Positions 1 to 10,694 of a stretch of DNA of 64,000 bases are shown in pieces (position 1 is the stretch's first letter; each line of letters begins with the position of its first letter). Position numbers and translations under genes: made by a program. The stretch covers positions 620,001 to 684,000 of the forward strand of contig OX387605.1 of assembly GCA_947568835.1 (NCBI GenBank), read 5' to 3'. The stretch is from Protonemura montana. Taxonomy: Eukaryota > Arthropoda > Insecta > Plecoptera > Nemouridae. The notes beneath the pieces were generated by a model. It searched no databases. It saw nothing but the letters and a program-made list of their open reading frames with translations, and had not been told where the DNA came from.

Positions 1-569
1 CGGATGTTTGGTCAAAAGTAATTTGAGTTCTTGTTGTGAGCAGTTTTTTGTGAATGCACGAACTTAACTCATGATTAACTCATGAAATTCAAATTCAGGA
101 AAATTTCCTTTCTCTTGGTCTAAAAACGAAAAGATGGGTGGCCCGAGGAACTGATGTTCTCATAGAAATGTTATGTCTTCACGACTCATAAACCATTAAA
201 CGACTAATAAACCACTGAACTTCTAATGACATGAATAAATAACATTTTCAAAGAAACTGAACCATGGCGACAGAAAGCCTTTAACTGTGGTTTAGAGTTG
301 TTTAGCTCAAACTTAGGTCTACATAATGCTTAAATCACAGCTTAATAGAACTAATCACTCACTGGGCTTTGGCTTTCTAGCAATAAAATATGAGTAGGTA
401 CATTTAGCACATTGTTGGGACAAGTACCTAAATTTAGGCTCAGGTCTCAACAATCCTCTAAAATGCATGCTGAATAAATGAATAAATAGATAAATAAATG
501 CATGCTTCTAATTAATACTAAAGCGGTTTAAGGTATCCACTACTTCGAAGTTTGAGAGGAAAAACACAC
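1..569 (-). other. FKBP8 intron, no exon seen
   Basis: AT-rich sequence downstream of the FKBP8 donor at 569. It holds a short TAAA-like simple repeat near 470-505. No coding segment or known repeat was recognised. Confidence 0.5.
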
Positions 570-1198
570 CCAATTTTACTTCTCTCCGATGCACTGTAGC
601 TCTCCATTTCTCTCTCAGGCTCAGCGCTGAGGAGCTCAATACGGTAGAAAAGAGTCTCATCGGGAGCAATTTCAGGCAGGCGGCCGATAGAACCATAGCC
701 AAAGCGTGGTGCAACCTCGAGTAATGCTACCTCGCCAACAAACATAAGCGGCACGGCAAGGTCCAGGCCCTGAATCACTTCACCGTCGCCAATCTGGAAC
801 TGGAAATTGTCCAGTTTCTCTCTAATGGAGCCATCGGCATTTTTGCTCTCAAGGTTCACCACGCACATGTGAGACCGTTGTGGACGAACACTGTCTTCTA
901 CTCCTCGGCAGAGAATCTGAAGCAAAGGAATTTGTGAATTGTGAGCGTGGGAAATTGAGACCAAGAATGGAGAATGGTTGAAATGAAGTTAGTTCGGGGA
1001 ATTTAGCAACCAACAGAACCTTTATTTATTTAGGGCATGCTCCATGGTCAAACTATGATCAAAAAGTACCTTTTTTTTTAGCTGTCCACTTCCCAAGATG
1101 TCCATCCAGTCATCTTCTTCTGACTTTGACACTTCAGCGGCGTCTGTATTTATTACTTCATCCTTCAGTTCATCTTCACCTGATTTGTCGTTTTCCAT
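570..1198 (-). CDS. FKBP8: FKBP8-like peptidyl-prolyl isomerase, 5' part (2 exons; rest beyond window)
   Basis: Two minus-strand exons, 1198-1070 and 916-570, join in phase 0 at consensus sites (AAG/gtactt, cttcag/ATT). The first encodes an acidic N-terminus starting at ATG 1198 and the FKBP8-type motif DDWMDILGSGQLKKK. The second encodes an FKBP fold (GDGEVIQGLDLAVPLM, then FGYGSIGRLPEIAP and LFYRIELLSAEPE) and the start of the linker (ERSKIG) that in FKBP8 leads into TPR repeats. In the family this is a tail-anchored, non-canonical FKBP of the mitochondrial outer membrane acting as chaperone and anti-apoptotic partner. The second exon ends at a GT donor in phase 2. TPR and membrane-anchor exons are not in the remaining 569 bases, so they must lie left of the window. 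Start codon choice is by homology; an upstream TTG frame is open but has no ATG. Confidence 0.88.
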
Positions 1199-1445
1199 TT
1201 CGGCAGCCTTCAATTATTTCTACGCTAGAACACGAACATAATCCGATCCGATAAATTAGGTTATCTCTATGGGTACGTACTTCCCAACAATGATTTTATA
1301 AAATGTAGTTACAATTTCTAACACTGCGTCAAATTCGAATCAAACCAAGGACCATTGATCGCACGGTTCATTTCGGCGACCAGCGAGTGCTGTTGTTAAT
1401 ACGAGAATTATTTCCTGAAGTTGATGATAAGAATTCGAAAATATC
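1199..1445. promoter_or_regulatory. Putative bidirectional promoter FKBP8 / MRPL54
   Basis: Only 247 bp separate the divergent start codons of FKBP8 (-) and MRPL54 (+), so both promoters and 5' UTRs must share this segment. No TATA box at a convincing position or known mitochondrial-gene element was recognised. The call rests on gene geometry. Confidence 0.55.
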
Positions 1446-1969
1446 ATGTTTCTTTACAAGTTTTGTGGTTTTAGATGTAACTCTTCAATGCAAATCATTC
1501 AAGCAAGATGTTTTGCAAAAAAAGTCGAGCCTTCAGGTAACATAACCTTAACATTTTACCAACTCTGGAAACACCACAGTTGAATTTGAGTTCGCCTATC
1601 TGGCCGAAAGAACCTTAATTACCAATTATATCGGCTTAAACGACTTTTACTGTTTCAGGTATAGCTTCTCTGGGTAAAGCCAAGAAAAAGGGTGGAAAAC
1701 TTGGCCCAATGGTTGAGAAAAAGATCCTCCCTGTTGAGTCAGATGTCAACAAACTTGTTAACTACGTCTGTGGCAGCAATCTTTTAAAAGAAGGTCAAGA
1801 CGTCGCAATAAAGCCAGACAGCGAGTATCCAGAGTGGCTCTGGACTATTCACACTGGGAAACCAGTACCTTTAGAAGAGCTGGACCCAGAATCAAAGGAA
1901 TATTGGAGAAGGATCAAAACAATGGGAATGAGAAGAAACAACCAACTCTCCAAACTTAAAAAGTTTTAG
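1446..1969 (+). CDS. MRPL54: Mitochondrial ribosomal protein L54 (mL54)
   Basis: Two exons, 1446-1536 and 1659-1969, phase 1 (TTCAG/gtaaca; tgtttcag/GTATAG), encoding about 133 aa. Exon 1 (ATG 1446) gives a short Arg/Lys-rich mitochondrial leader with few acidic residues. Exon 2 gives the L54 signature: KEGQDVAIKPDSEYPEWLW, then LEELDPESKEYWRRIK, ending NNQLSKLKKF. The protein is a structural component of the mitochondrial large ribosomal subunit. A poly(A) signal AATAAA lies at 2062-2067, beyond the reverse-strand poly(A) signal of MRPS16, so the two 3' UTRs probably overlap. Length and motif order fit the family well. Confidence 0.95.
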
Positions 1970-2105
1970 TTTTAGATTATAAAAAAATGTTGTTTAATGT
2001 TAGATTAAATTAGTCAATCTACTTTGTGTATTTAATATAATTATAACTACTGCTCTTTTGTAATAAACTGTAAAATAGACAGTGCTGACTAGTAAGTGTG
2101 TTTCC

Positions 2106-4440
2106 CTATGCCTTATCCTGCATCGGCTGGTTTGCACTAGTTCTGTTTCTCCAAGCTGCCATGTACGTGCGTGGGTGAATTGGTAGCAGTCCTGACAGAC
2201 CAAATAGTTCGGCCACTGGATCGCTGACTTGCGCCCCGTGGCCCATCCAATAGCGTATCCTTTCGAGGTTAAGAGAAACCAGCTTCTCGTTGCTCGCATT
2301 GGGATGTGGGTCGTACGAGCCTAGCTGCTCGATTACTGGCTGATGCTGCTCACGACGTGTCTGCAAAGGTGACCACGGTTTATTAGCACTGCAGACGTCT
2401 ATCATTATGACCAATTATTGTGGGCCACAAAAGAACTCGGATATGGTTCATAGGAGCAACATTTTCTAAGATACATTCTGTGCTAAAGTTACATTTTTGT
2501 TTCATTTGCGATTGCTGGACTTGAGCTTTATTTATTTATTTATTTATTTATTGTTTATTGGTCAACAGCGGAGCCAAGTCCACAAGTGTGATTTAATACA
2601 GGGACATTAAAATAGAGCAGGACATGAAACATTTAACATGGAGAACATGAAAGATTAAAAACATGACAATTTACAAACGTAAGCTTTCCAAGTTTTCATG
2701 AGCAGCTGTTTGATCTTGGTGTTAAAGTTGGGTTATGTAAGTCATGAAGGAGTCTGAAAGGATGTCGATGTCAGCGCAGGTTGTTGTAATTCTATTGTAG
2801 GCAGTCATTAGTCTTTTGATGCATCCGTGCCTGTGAATATCAATCCCACTCTTTGGCGGTCTGAAAGGATGGTGATTATGAGTTTGCCTGGATGGTATTG
2901 CAAAGCAGATTTTAGGTAGCAATCTAGTGATGTCGATATTGTTATCGAGAAGTTTGTGAAGGAATGTGAGGTCGGTCAGCTTCCTACGCTGTGAGAGAAT
3001 GGGTAGGTTAAGTTTACTGCACGTCTGTGGGTAGTTGAAGAAGTTATGGTAGATTACCTGGGCTTGAAAAAGTTAACATTACACAACCTTTTGGTTTGTC
3101 AATATACCGGTACAAAGACTAATTATTTCCCCAGATTTATAAATGCATTATAAGATCAAGTCGAGACGTGAAGTTATCGACGGAGTTTGGCCACGATCGC
3201 CAAGATGGAAGAGCGCGGATGCGCACGTAGTTTACACAACCAACAAATAAATACTGGTCCATCTAATGACTACGAGGGAAATGTTCCCTGGCTCACTACT
3301 CTTCCACTTTAAGGATAAAAAGATTAAATCTGGCACTTTGAATTTAGCAGTTCCCTTCAATTTCTTGAGCTTTTTAGGACATATCACTCTATTTCTTTAA
3401 TTTAAAAAAAAACTGGAAAATTTTGTCCTGTGCCAAGTATAAGTAACCCTAATTCTACTAAAAAATAATTTATTTGAAAGTAATTTTTAAGCTAATTATT
3501 TTCCAATTTTAGTCACAGTTACTTTGAAGCATTTTTTTGTGAACAGGTTGAAAATTACTATATTTTGACATAAGTTTCTCCCACAATACTGAGAAGCATA
3601 TATGGAGAACAGTAATAAAAAGTACTGACAAATATTAGTAAAACCAAAGATTTTTTTAATGCCACGTGTTGATTTCCTTTTTATTCAATATCCCTGAGTT
3701 TTTAGAAGTTTTCAATCATATTAGAACTCTATTTTAAACTTATTAGTGAAATGTTATCCAAATATATCACCAGTTACTTTCTTCTGCACAAATATCTAGA
3801 TTTAAGTGGTGATGATTAGAATGAGAGTCTATAAAGAGCCTAAAATATCTACGTTTCGGCGAGGCATGGCTCGCCATCTTTAGGAAAACTCTCCTTAATC
3901 TGGCACTTCTAAATCTCACATCTCTGGTACTTCTCCTATATCTCACGGGAGAATTCTCCTGAAGATGGAGAGCCGTGCCTCGCCGAAACTTTGAGATTTT
4001 AGGCCCTTTTTAGGGCTGCTCTGTTCAGGGCAAATAGTTGCACAAAAATGTAATATTTTTGGGTGCTTTAAAGCATCAGTCTTACCCAACACAATTTAAT
4101 AAGTAGTTATCACTGATTGCAGCCACAGTTTTCATAATACATCTAATAGTACCTACTTGCAATAATTTTCACGCAATCTTGATTAAATCTGTTGCTTACA
4201 TATATGTAATAGAAAGAAAGGCTTATCCGCATTCAACTGGTATCGGAGCAGAATTAGGGTTATGTGGGAAGACTTTTCAGTGCAAAAGCACTTCAAAGGC
4301 TACATGCATGGAAATATAATTACCTCCATAACAACAATGTGAAAGAATGGTCTGTTAGTGCAGCCATGACGAGCGAATCTGATTATTTTCGCCGATCTAG
4401 CGTAGAATTTCGCTCCTCCGCTCGCAGGGAATAGCGCCAT
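2106..4440 (-). CDS. MRPS16: Mitochondrial ribosomal protein S16 (bS16m)
   Basis: Two minus-strand exons, 4440-4324 and 2360-2106, joined in phase 0 (ATGGAG/gtaatt; tttgcag/ACACGT), give about 123 aa. Exon 1 starts at ATG 4440 and contains the S16 signature IRFARHGCTNRPFFHIVVM. Exon 2 continues with VIEQLGSYDPHPN, KLVSLNLERIRYWMGHGAQVS and the AELFGLSGLLPIHP helix. The product is a small-subunit protein of the mitochondrial ribosome. The intron (2361-4323) contains a LINE 3' fragment and an inverted-repeat element. An ATTAAA poly(A) signal on the minus strand lies at 2031-2036. The gene is tail-to-tail with MRPL54 and head-to-head with DHRS7. Confidence 0.95.
2520..3080 (-). mobile_element. 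Non-LTR retrotransposon (LINE) 3' fragment in the MRPS16 intron
   Basis: A minus-strand reading frame from about 3070 to 2722 encodes the C-terminal tail typical of animal non-LTR reverse transcriptases: LPILSQRRKLTDLTFLHKLL, then LLPKICFAIPSRQT and CIKRLMTAYNR. It is followed by about 200 bp of 3' UTR and a TAAA-type microsatellite tail at 2525-2550, as expected of target-primed insertion. The 5' end is truncated near 3080. Catalytic RT motifs and the endonuclease are absent, so it is dead. Clade assignment (jockey/CR1-like) is a guess. Confidence 0.75.
3826..4022. mobile_element. Inverted-repeat element with hammerhead-like core
   Basis: Two inverted copies of one sequence flank a short centre: GTTTCGGCGAGGCATGGCTC near 3853 and the reverse-complement form near 3965-3989. 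On the + strand CTGAAGA (3959-3965), a hairpin-forming stretch and GAAAC (3985-3989) follow the order of a hammerhead ribozyme core (CUGANGA, stem II, GAAA). The minus-strand copy has a perfect 6-bp stem II and GAAACGT but CTAAAGA. Such motifs are known in the repeats of Penelope-like elements and retrozymes. No protein-coding part is present. Confidence 0.5.
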
Positions 4441-4866
4441 TTTGTATACCTGTCAATTTCTAGGCCGGCTCATAACAAAAAGCACATGATATATCACGTG
4501 GCTTTCTTCTGTGGACCTTTGCTGTGGATCTGTGGATAGCCTTCGGCAAAGACCTTCGGTCTCTGACAGCCCTCGATGTGAAGTGTCACATAATTTAAAT
4601 ATTTATTGACGCAGCAATTCATATTCCAGTGCTCTCCGATTTTCTGATATTTTGTTAATGTATTGACAACTTCATATCCATAGATGCAGTAGGTAAACAC
4701 TTACTTATCTACCTACCTAGTCAAAATTATCAGGGAATAATTATCACTCTTTTAACAATTCCAAAGTCCACTCTTACATTATGTATTCTAACCACTCCTG
4801 ACCACTCCTGACATTACTTTAGCCACCGAATCGTGATATTTCTCTTTGTTTACAGAACGCAACAAT
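4441..4866. promoter_or_regulatory. Putative shared promoter region MRPS16 / DHRS7
   Basis: The divergent start codons of MRPS16 (-, 4440) and DHRS7 (+, 4867) lie 426 bp apart. A 3' splice-like site (ctctttgtttacag, ending 4854) just before the DHRS7 ATG suggests a 5' UTR intron for DHRS7. A 10-bp direct repeat (accactcctg) occurs at about 4791-4810. No other element was recognised. Confidence 0.45.
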
Positions 4867-7800
4867 ATGGATTTTGCAAGCATCGTTTTGATTTTAACGG
4901 CTCTCTACTGGCTGGTATACGTTATTTGTCTGTGTCTCGTGGACTGTGACTTTGGCCTGAAATGGGCCGAAATATGTGGCAAGCCGATTGGTGAGCCTCG
5001 ATTGCATTTGCTGCAATGGCTAATGTTTTCACGAAGTTGAAAAACAAATGGACTTATTTGCCTTTTCCAGAGAGTCTTCAGGGAAAAGTGGTCTGGGTGA
5101 CAGGAGCTTCTAGTGGTATTGGAGAGCATCTTGCCTTGGCTCTTGCTAAACGAAATGTCAAGTTGGTGATCTCGGCTCGCAGGAAAGACCAGCTTGAGCG
5201 AGTCAAGCAGCAGTGCTTGGGTACAATCATATTTTATACAATTTTTAATTTTAATACCTTTATTTATTGTTTTAATTTCAACAAACAGGTAAAGATTTAA
5301 CTCTGAGAAACTACACTCATTCTTCTTAATCTTTCTTCTACTTGCTATCTCATTCCATTTTCCAGTATTTATTTATCCCAGTTTCCTCTTTCTTCAATAT
5401 CATCGGGCAATACATCTTTTAAAACAATCACTCTCAGTAAACCAGGGAAATTCAGAACCACCAAAGAAACCAACCAACCAACCTGTCAAAATTCCATACC
5501 TACAGATTAAACTGCATTAGACATACTTACAACATGTTTTAAATTAATATGATAATAAACATTATTTAAACTATTTCAGAATTTGGGAAATCTCTCACCA
5601 ACCAAGACGTCCTGGTTCTCCCTATGGATGTAACCAACTTTGATTCGCACAAACCTGCATTTGACCGCGTCATCGCCCACTTCGGGACAGTAAGTGCATT
5701 GTGCAACTGAGACCACCACGTTGGGGCTGTGACAAAGTTTCATATCCTTGGTTAAGTGTTTGTTAATATCAAAGTTTCATATCGTATTGACCTAACCTGC
5801 CCTCCAAGATACTCCAGAACCTATAAAGCAGAGGCAATGTATTGCAAAACGATCGCCAGGGTGGACTGGGAGGGGGCCCTGGAATCTTCATAACAAAACA
5901 TAAACAACATCATTCTCCTGAAGATGACGTGAGACCCTTTCTAGGGCCGCAAACCTCTTCAACGCAGAGCAAAACCGAAGAACACATCATAATTTCACAT
6001 TGTTGTTGTTTCTAGCTGGATGTACTTGTGTGCAATGCTGGTAGGTCCCAGCGAGCTTCGTGGGAAGACATCTCGGTCGGTGTTGATCGTGCTGTGTTCG
6101 ATCTCAACGTGTTCTCCGTCGTGGCTCTGACTCGACTGGCCGTGCGATACTTTGCCGAGCGCGGTGCTGGACACGTTGCAGTCACTTCCAGCATTGCAGG
6201 CGTCGTTGGCGCGCCGTTCTCTGGGTCGTACACCGGCTCCAAGTGGGCATTGCACGTTAGTAACTTACTCAAAATTTAAACTTGAAATTCTGCTCGGGTT
6301 TCATTCCATGAAGTTTAGTCAGCTTTTATGTTAATGAAATCAGCCAGCCAAACAGCCGAATAATGGATTGGATTCTGTTGCATTAGGCTGCTTGCATTTT
6401 ATGCAGGATATTGTCGTAACGTGGATTGGGATTAATGAAGAGAATATAATCGGTCATGATAAAGTGAATACACTTAGAATAGTTGGGAACTGAGACAAAG
6501 CAAAGAGAACAATTTTGTATTGCAAATCAAAATATAACAATAATTTAATATAAAATCTCACATGTTGAAAATACAGCAGAATGTGTTGAGCTTGTATGAG
6601 ATTCAAGATCAGAGTCACTGAGACTTTACACTTTGAGTTGGTTGAACTCTGCATGACTCAGTTACACCCTTGAGTGTAGGTTCTAGGTAGAGACAGAACG
6701 TCAATGTTACAGTCTCTGCGTGAAAGATGGCCGCCAAATGACTACCTTACCGACAAAAATGCAGAGTACCGGAACATCACGTTAAGTGGAGCCACTGTCG
6801 TATGAAATTTAATTTCGTAATTTCTCGTAAGTTAACTCACTTTTGAGACTTTTCATTCTCAAAAAATCTCCATCAATTTTTACCTCAACGATTGATAAAC
6901 ACGTAACGATATTCAAAAGCGAGTTAACCTACGAAAAATGTCTAAATTAAATTTCATACGACAGTGGCTCCACTTAACGTGATGTTCCGGTACTCTGCAT
7001 TTTTGTCGGTAAGGTAGTCATTTGGCGGCCATCTTTCACGCAGAGACTGAAACATTGACGTTGTTTCTCTACCTAGAACCTACACTCAACGATGCTGTCT
7101 TCCAGGGATACTTTAATGGGCTGCGTTCAGAGAAGCTTGGCTCGGGGCTCACCGTGTCGTTGCTCTGCCCGGGACCAACTTTCACAGACTTCCTGGCAGA
7201 GAGCTTCACTGCCGGTGAAGGAGAGGTACGTACCGGTATAATTCACAATTGAGCATATAGCATTATTCTAATCTTAGCACCTAATTTGACGATACCCATA
7301 CTTTGAACAATGACGTACAGTCAACGGGATAATAATAATAAATACAAATACAAATAAAAATGCACCCTTTTTTATTGTTAACAACAATATAACCGTCTCA
7401 AAAATTGATGCCCAAACGCGGACTCGAACCCCGATCTCCACCTTTCGCGGGTGTTGCTCTAACCATTGAGCTACTGGGACACTGGCCAGTGTCCAGTGAT
7501 TTAAATAAGATTTCATCCTAATACAGCAACGAATCCAACGTCAATTTGGAGTAACTCGAGATTGACAGATTGTGACGTGATATAGCGTCACTAGAATCAG
7601 AGTGACTGTGAGTATTCACAGCCTCATGGTTCTACTCCTTGGAGAACTGTCACTTTCATCAAATACACTAAAATCGTCTCAAAAAGCCGGTGTCCAAGTA
7701 GCTCAATTGGTTAGAGCAACACCGGCGACAGGTGGAGATCGGGGTCCAAGTAGCTCAATTGGTTAGAGCAACACCCGCGACAGGTGGAGATCGGGGTCCA

Positions 7801-9682
7801 AGTAGCTCAATTGGTTAGAGCAACACCCGTGACAGGTGGAGATCGGGGTTCAAGTAGCTCAATTGGTTAGAGCAACACCCGCGACAGGTGGAGATCGGGG
7901 TCCAAGTAGCTCAATTGATTAGAGCAACACCCGCGAAAGGTGGAGATCGGGGTTCGAGTCCGCGTTTGGGCATCAATTTTTGAGACGGTTATAGTGTTGT
8001 TAATAATAAAATACCCCGCGCATTGCAAGCGTTTGCAATTGAAATAAGATTTCATCCTAAAAATGCACCCAATTCACAAAATGCATGACCTTCCCTGGCT
8101 TATTGTTTATTTATTTGGCTACTGACAAGATCCATGGTAATTGTATGGCCTTATAGAATAAGTTATGAGGTGTAGAGTACATATGGGACTGTAAACAGTG
8201 ATGTAAAATATAATAATAATAATAATAATATTGATTAAGACTACGATCAGAAGAGTACCTCATATGTCTCTCCTTGCAAAAGACAGTGCTGTGGTTCCCA
8301 AAGTGACAGGCTGTTAACTAGAAAAATTGACGTTTTTTCCTTACACATCATTGGTTAGTTAATAAAAAACGCCAATTTGTTCGGGATTTTATTTCAGAAA
8401 ATACAAAATACGTTATAAGAAAAACTATTTGAAATTGGTTTTGAATGCTAAGTAAAAGACAACTAAATTTCCCTTTAATTACTTAGCATTGAAAACCCAG
8501 TTGAAATAGTTTTTGTTAAAACTTGTGCTAAGTTTACATCAAGTAGACATGAGTCTAGAAACCATCACAAAATACATTAGTTTTTGAGTTATTGACCCTG
8601 ATTATTTTATTTAGATGCGTTTAGGAAGCTTGAACTTGGTAATTGTTATAATTTTTTGTGGTTCTTTTGTTATTGGAAAATTGTCAGAACTGCTCTTACC
8701 CTTGATAAAGTAACAGGTACAAGTTACAAAACGTTGGGAAATTTAGTTGTTCTTCACTTAGCATTGAAAACCCAGTTGTAATAGTTTTTGTTAAAACTAG
8801 TGCCAAGTTAAGATGAGTTTAAGAACTGGTTGTGTTTGCAGAAGCTGAACGGCTCCGTGTCTCCTAATGATAAACGGATGAAAGAACTGGTTGTGTTTGC
8901 AGAAGCTGAACGGCTCCGTGTCTCCTAATGATAAACGGATGACTGCAGAACGTTGCGGCGAACTCTTTGCGGTTGCAATCAGCAATCGGCTGCCCGAAGT
9001 CTGGGCCGCCGTCTTCCCAATCATTCCCATGGCCTACGTTGTTGTCTACTGCCCAAATGTGGGCCGTTGGTGAGCTTCGTAAATTAACATTATATCTTCC
9101 CAACCATCCGAGCTTTCAACTCATGCTCGTTGATAGTTCATTGATTTAATATTAAGCAACAACAGGCCGTGTGACACTCGTTTAATGTCATTGATGGATG
9201 TGTAAGTGATTAGGATGACGATAAACGTAAGGGGAAACCCGGTGCCGGCACGTAGCCTACTCCTGTCGAAGAGCACCAAGGGGACCACCGGCTTAACGTC
9301 CCTTCCGAAGGACAGTACAACGCAAACAACAGGATTCCTCCACAAATCCATGCTGTCGAGAGGTTGATAAGCAAGGCGAGTGAAGTTGCTGTACTAACTT
9401 TCATCCCTCCAACCTCTCTCCTGAACAGAACTGGTCATGTGTATGATGGTCACCCATCCAATACCTGACCCAGCGCAGTATTACTTAACTCTGTTGATCT
9501 CACAAGAACTAGGGCTAGCACTATTAGCATCAACTCTACACTCTATCCTTATTGACCCGCATGATGAGTTGTAAACAAGGAATGAACGTGAATGCATCTT
9601 CTACAGGATATCGGAGTGGTTGGGAGCGGATAAGTTCGCCAAGCTCCGCGACAGCCGAGACGATCCGCTGACAGGGAAATGA
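4867..9682 (+). CDS. DHRS7: Dehydrogenase/reductase SDR family member 7-like
   Basis: Seven exons: 4867-4990, 5071-5220, 5580-5689, 6016-6255, 7106-7225, 8903-9069 and 9607-9682. They total 987 nt (328 aa plus stop), with all phases agreeing. The N-terminus (MDFASIVLILTALYWLVYVI) is a membrane anchor. Then follow the Rossmann motif TGASSGIG, the NAG motif (VLVCNAG), the active-site serine (VAVTSSIAG) and YTGSK, the catalytic YxxxK. Classical SDRs of this group are NAD(P)H-dependent reductases in the ER membrane acting on steroids or retinoids; substrate is not deducible here. Exon 6 is preceded by a 61-bp tandem duplication of its own 3' splice site; only the second acceptor (exon start 8903) keeps frame. 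Exon 5 is abutted by a MITE. Poly(A) signal AATAAA at 10122. Confidence 0.93.
5690..6015 (+). other. DHRS7 intron 3 with a degenerate repeat fragment
   Basis: An intron of 326 bp. Near 5915-5950 it carries CTGAAGATGACG followed by a GAGACCCTTTCTAGGGC stretch. This weakly resembles the right half of the 3826-4022 element. Otherwise unremarkable. Confidence 0.3.
6668..7091. mobile_element. Foldback MITE (R4), copy 1, in DHRS7 intron 4
   Basis: A roughly 424-bp palindromic element. The left arm (TTGAGTGTAGGTTCTAGG...) is the reverse complement of the right arm (...CCTAGAACCTACACTCAA), with complementarity over about 180 bp per side around an AT-rich centre. No coding capacity. A second copy lies at 12254-12678 with the same arms, which defines the family. 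Its right end lies 14 bp before the AG of DHRS7 exon 5 and supplies a branch-point-like CTCAAC. Confidence 0.85.
7365..7525 (-). mobile_element. tRNA-derived SINE (R1), partial, one core
   Basis: Reverse-orientation R1: 3' region (reading GCATCAATTTTTGAGACGGT on the minus strand) and one tRNA-like core with a degenerate junction. It is joined to an R1 tail fragment (ATAAGATTTCATC) before the next full R1 copy. Confidence 0.75.
7526..8062 (+). mobile_element. tRNA-derived SINE (R1), full length, 5 core units
   Basis: A complete R1 copy used here to define the family. It has a 5' leader of about 150 bp, a tRNA-like core (A box TAGCTCAATTGG, B box GGTTCGAGTCC), then GCATCAATTTTTGAGACGG, an AT-rich stretch and the tail CATTGCAAGCGTTTGCAATT...ATTTCATC. 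The core has been tandemly copied five times at 52-bp spacing; only the last unit keeps the B box and 3' acceptor half. The core folds as a cloverleaf: GTCCAAG pairs with TTTGGGC, and CGGGG with CCCCG. Confidence 0.85.
8300..8830 (+). mobile_element. R3 palindromic element, near full length
   Basis: Contains the R3 markers AACTATTT...GGTTTTGAATGCTAAG at about 8420 and their inverted copy CTTAGCATTGAAAACCCAG at about 8480 and again at 8758. Between them lies a body with TTACCCTTGATAAAGTAAC and GTTACAAAACGTTGGG. No ORF. The same units recur at ten other places in the window. It sits in DHRS7 intron 5 and ends just before the duplicated splice site. Confidence 0.75.
8842..8902 (+). repeat. 61-bp tandem duplication spanning the DHRS7 exon 6 acceptor
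   Basis: The 61 bases from 8842 repeat from 8903 and include the 3' splice site (tgtgtttgcag) and the first 39 coding bases of exon 6. Because 61 is not a multiple of three, use of the upstream acceptor would shift frame and reach a stop within about 30 codons. The downstream copy is therefore taken as the real exon start. Confidence 0.9.
9165..9545 (-). mobile_element. 5S rRNA-derived SINE (R2), reverse orientation
   Basis: Minus-strand R2 in DHRS7 intron 6. Body (GGTGCCGGCACGTAGCC, CTCCTGTCGAAGAGCACCAAG, CTGTCGAGAGGTTGATAAGC) followed by one 5S-like segment (CACCCATCCAATACCTGACC, then GTTGATCTCACAAGAAC, the complement of a 5S internal region). Confidence 0.75.
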
Positions 9683-10273
9683 CAACAAAGCTCGCTGTAG
9701 AATTCATCTTAGAACTGCAAAGAATCGTCGTGTTTTCACGAGCGCAAGTTCCCTCTGAAAATGTTTAATTTCCTCGCAGAACGAAGATCGAATGAGCAAC
9801 AGCAGCAGATCGGCATTCAATTCCCAGAATGGGAAAATATTTTTGCTACGGCGTTTGTATTTTCTAGACATAAAACGCCCAGGAATTTGATAAAACCTTG
9901 TGATGTAACTTTCTTTGTTGGTGGTTGTATTTATAATAGAGATGTTGAAAAGTACAAAATATATGCTTGGAACTGAAGCCATAATCCAAGCATCTGTTGA
10001 CTTTCATAACTTTTAGCTTTAGATTTATTGTGATTGCCATCGGCAGCTTGAGTTTGGTAAGAAAACATGAAACCATCATCTCTAATTAATTAAATAATTG
10101 ATATTACCCAAAATAATATGAAATAAAATCTATATTCTTTAACTGCTACTCTAGTTTGAAATTCACTGTGTAAAGTGTGTGCACCTGTTATTCCCTATCT
10201 CTACCAGCTTTCTATGATGAAGCTTTTTCAACAACGTCGTCCCTTACATTCCATGCAACGAAGCAATTCTTTA

Positions 10274-10583
10274 GGATGAAATCTGTATTTAAATTACAAA
10301 CGCTTGCAATGCGCGGGGTATTTTATTATTACAACACTATAACCGTCTCAAAATTGATGCCCAAACGCGGACTCGAACCCCGATCTCCACCTGTCGCAGG
10401 TGTTGCTCTAACCAATTGAGCTATCTGGACACTGGCTTTTTGAGATGATTTTAGTGTATTTGATGAGAATGACAGATCTCCAAGGAGTAGAACCAAGAGG
10501 CTGTGAATACTCACAGTCACGAGTTCGAGTCCGCGTTTGGGCATCAATTTTTGAGACGGTTATAATGTTGTTAATAATAAAAA
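10274..10583 (-). mobile_element. R1 SINE (one core) joined to an inverted R1 3' end
   Basis: A single-core R1 on the minus strand runs from tail (10,274) to leader (about 10,517). It is abruptly followed by a + strand R1 3' half (GAGTTCGAGTCCGCG to GAGACGGTTATAATG). The inverted junction suggests insertion into, or recombination between, two R1 copies. Confidence 0.75.
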
Positions 10584-10694
10584 GCAATTCATTATTTGTG
10601 AACTTTTAGCACAATAAACAAGAACACGAGAGACAAAGCAAAACATTGGCGCGCTCTAGACATACAAGATTATAAACAGGTGACAGCGTATTTA

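Noticed and set aside
2722..2922. An upstream exon of MRPS16 (RHGCIKRLMTAYN resembles RHGCTNRPF)
   Set aside because: The frame belongs to a LINE reverse-transcriptase tail, and the true MRPS16 first exon was found at 4440-4324 with correct phase.
5995..6272. Minus-strand open frames opposite DHRS7 exon 4
   Set aside because: Antisense shadows of a conserved SDR exon containing YTGSK.
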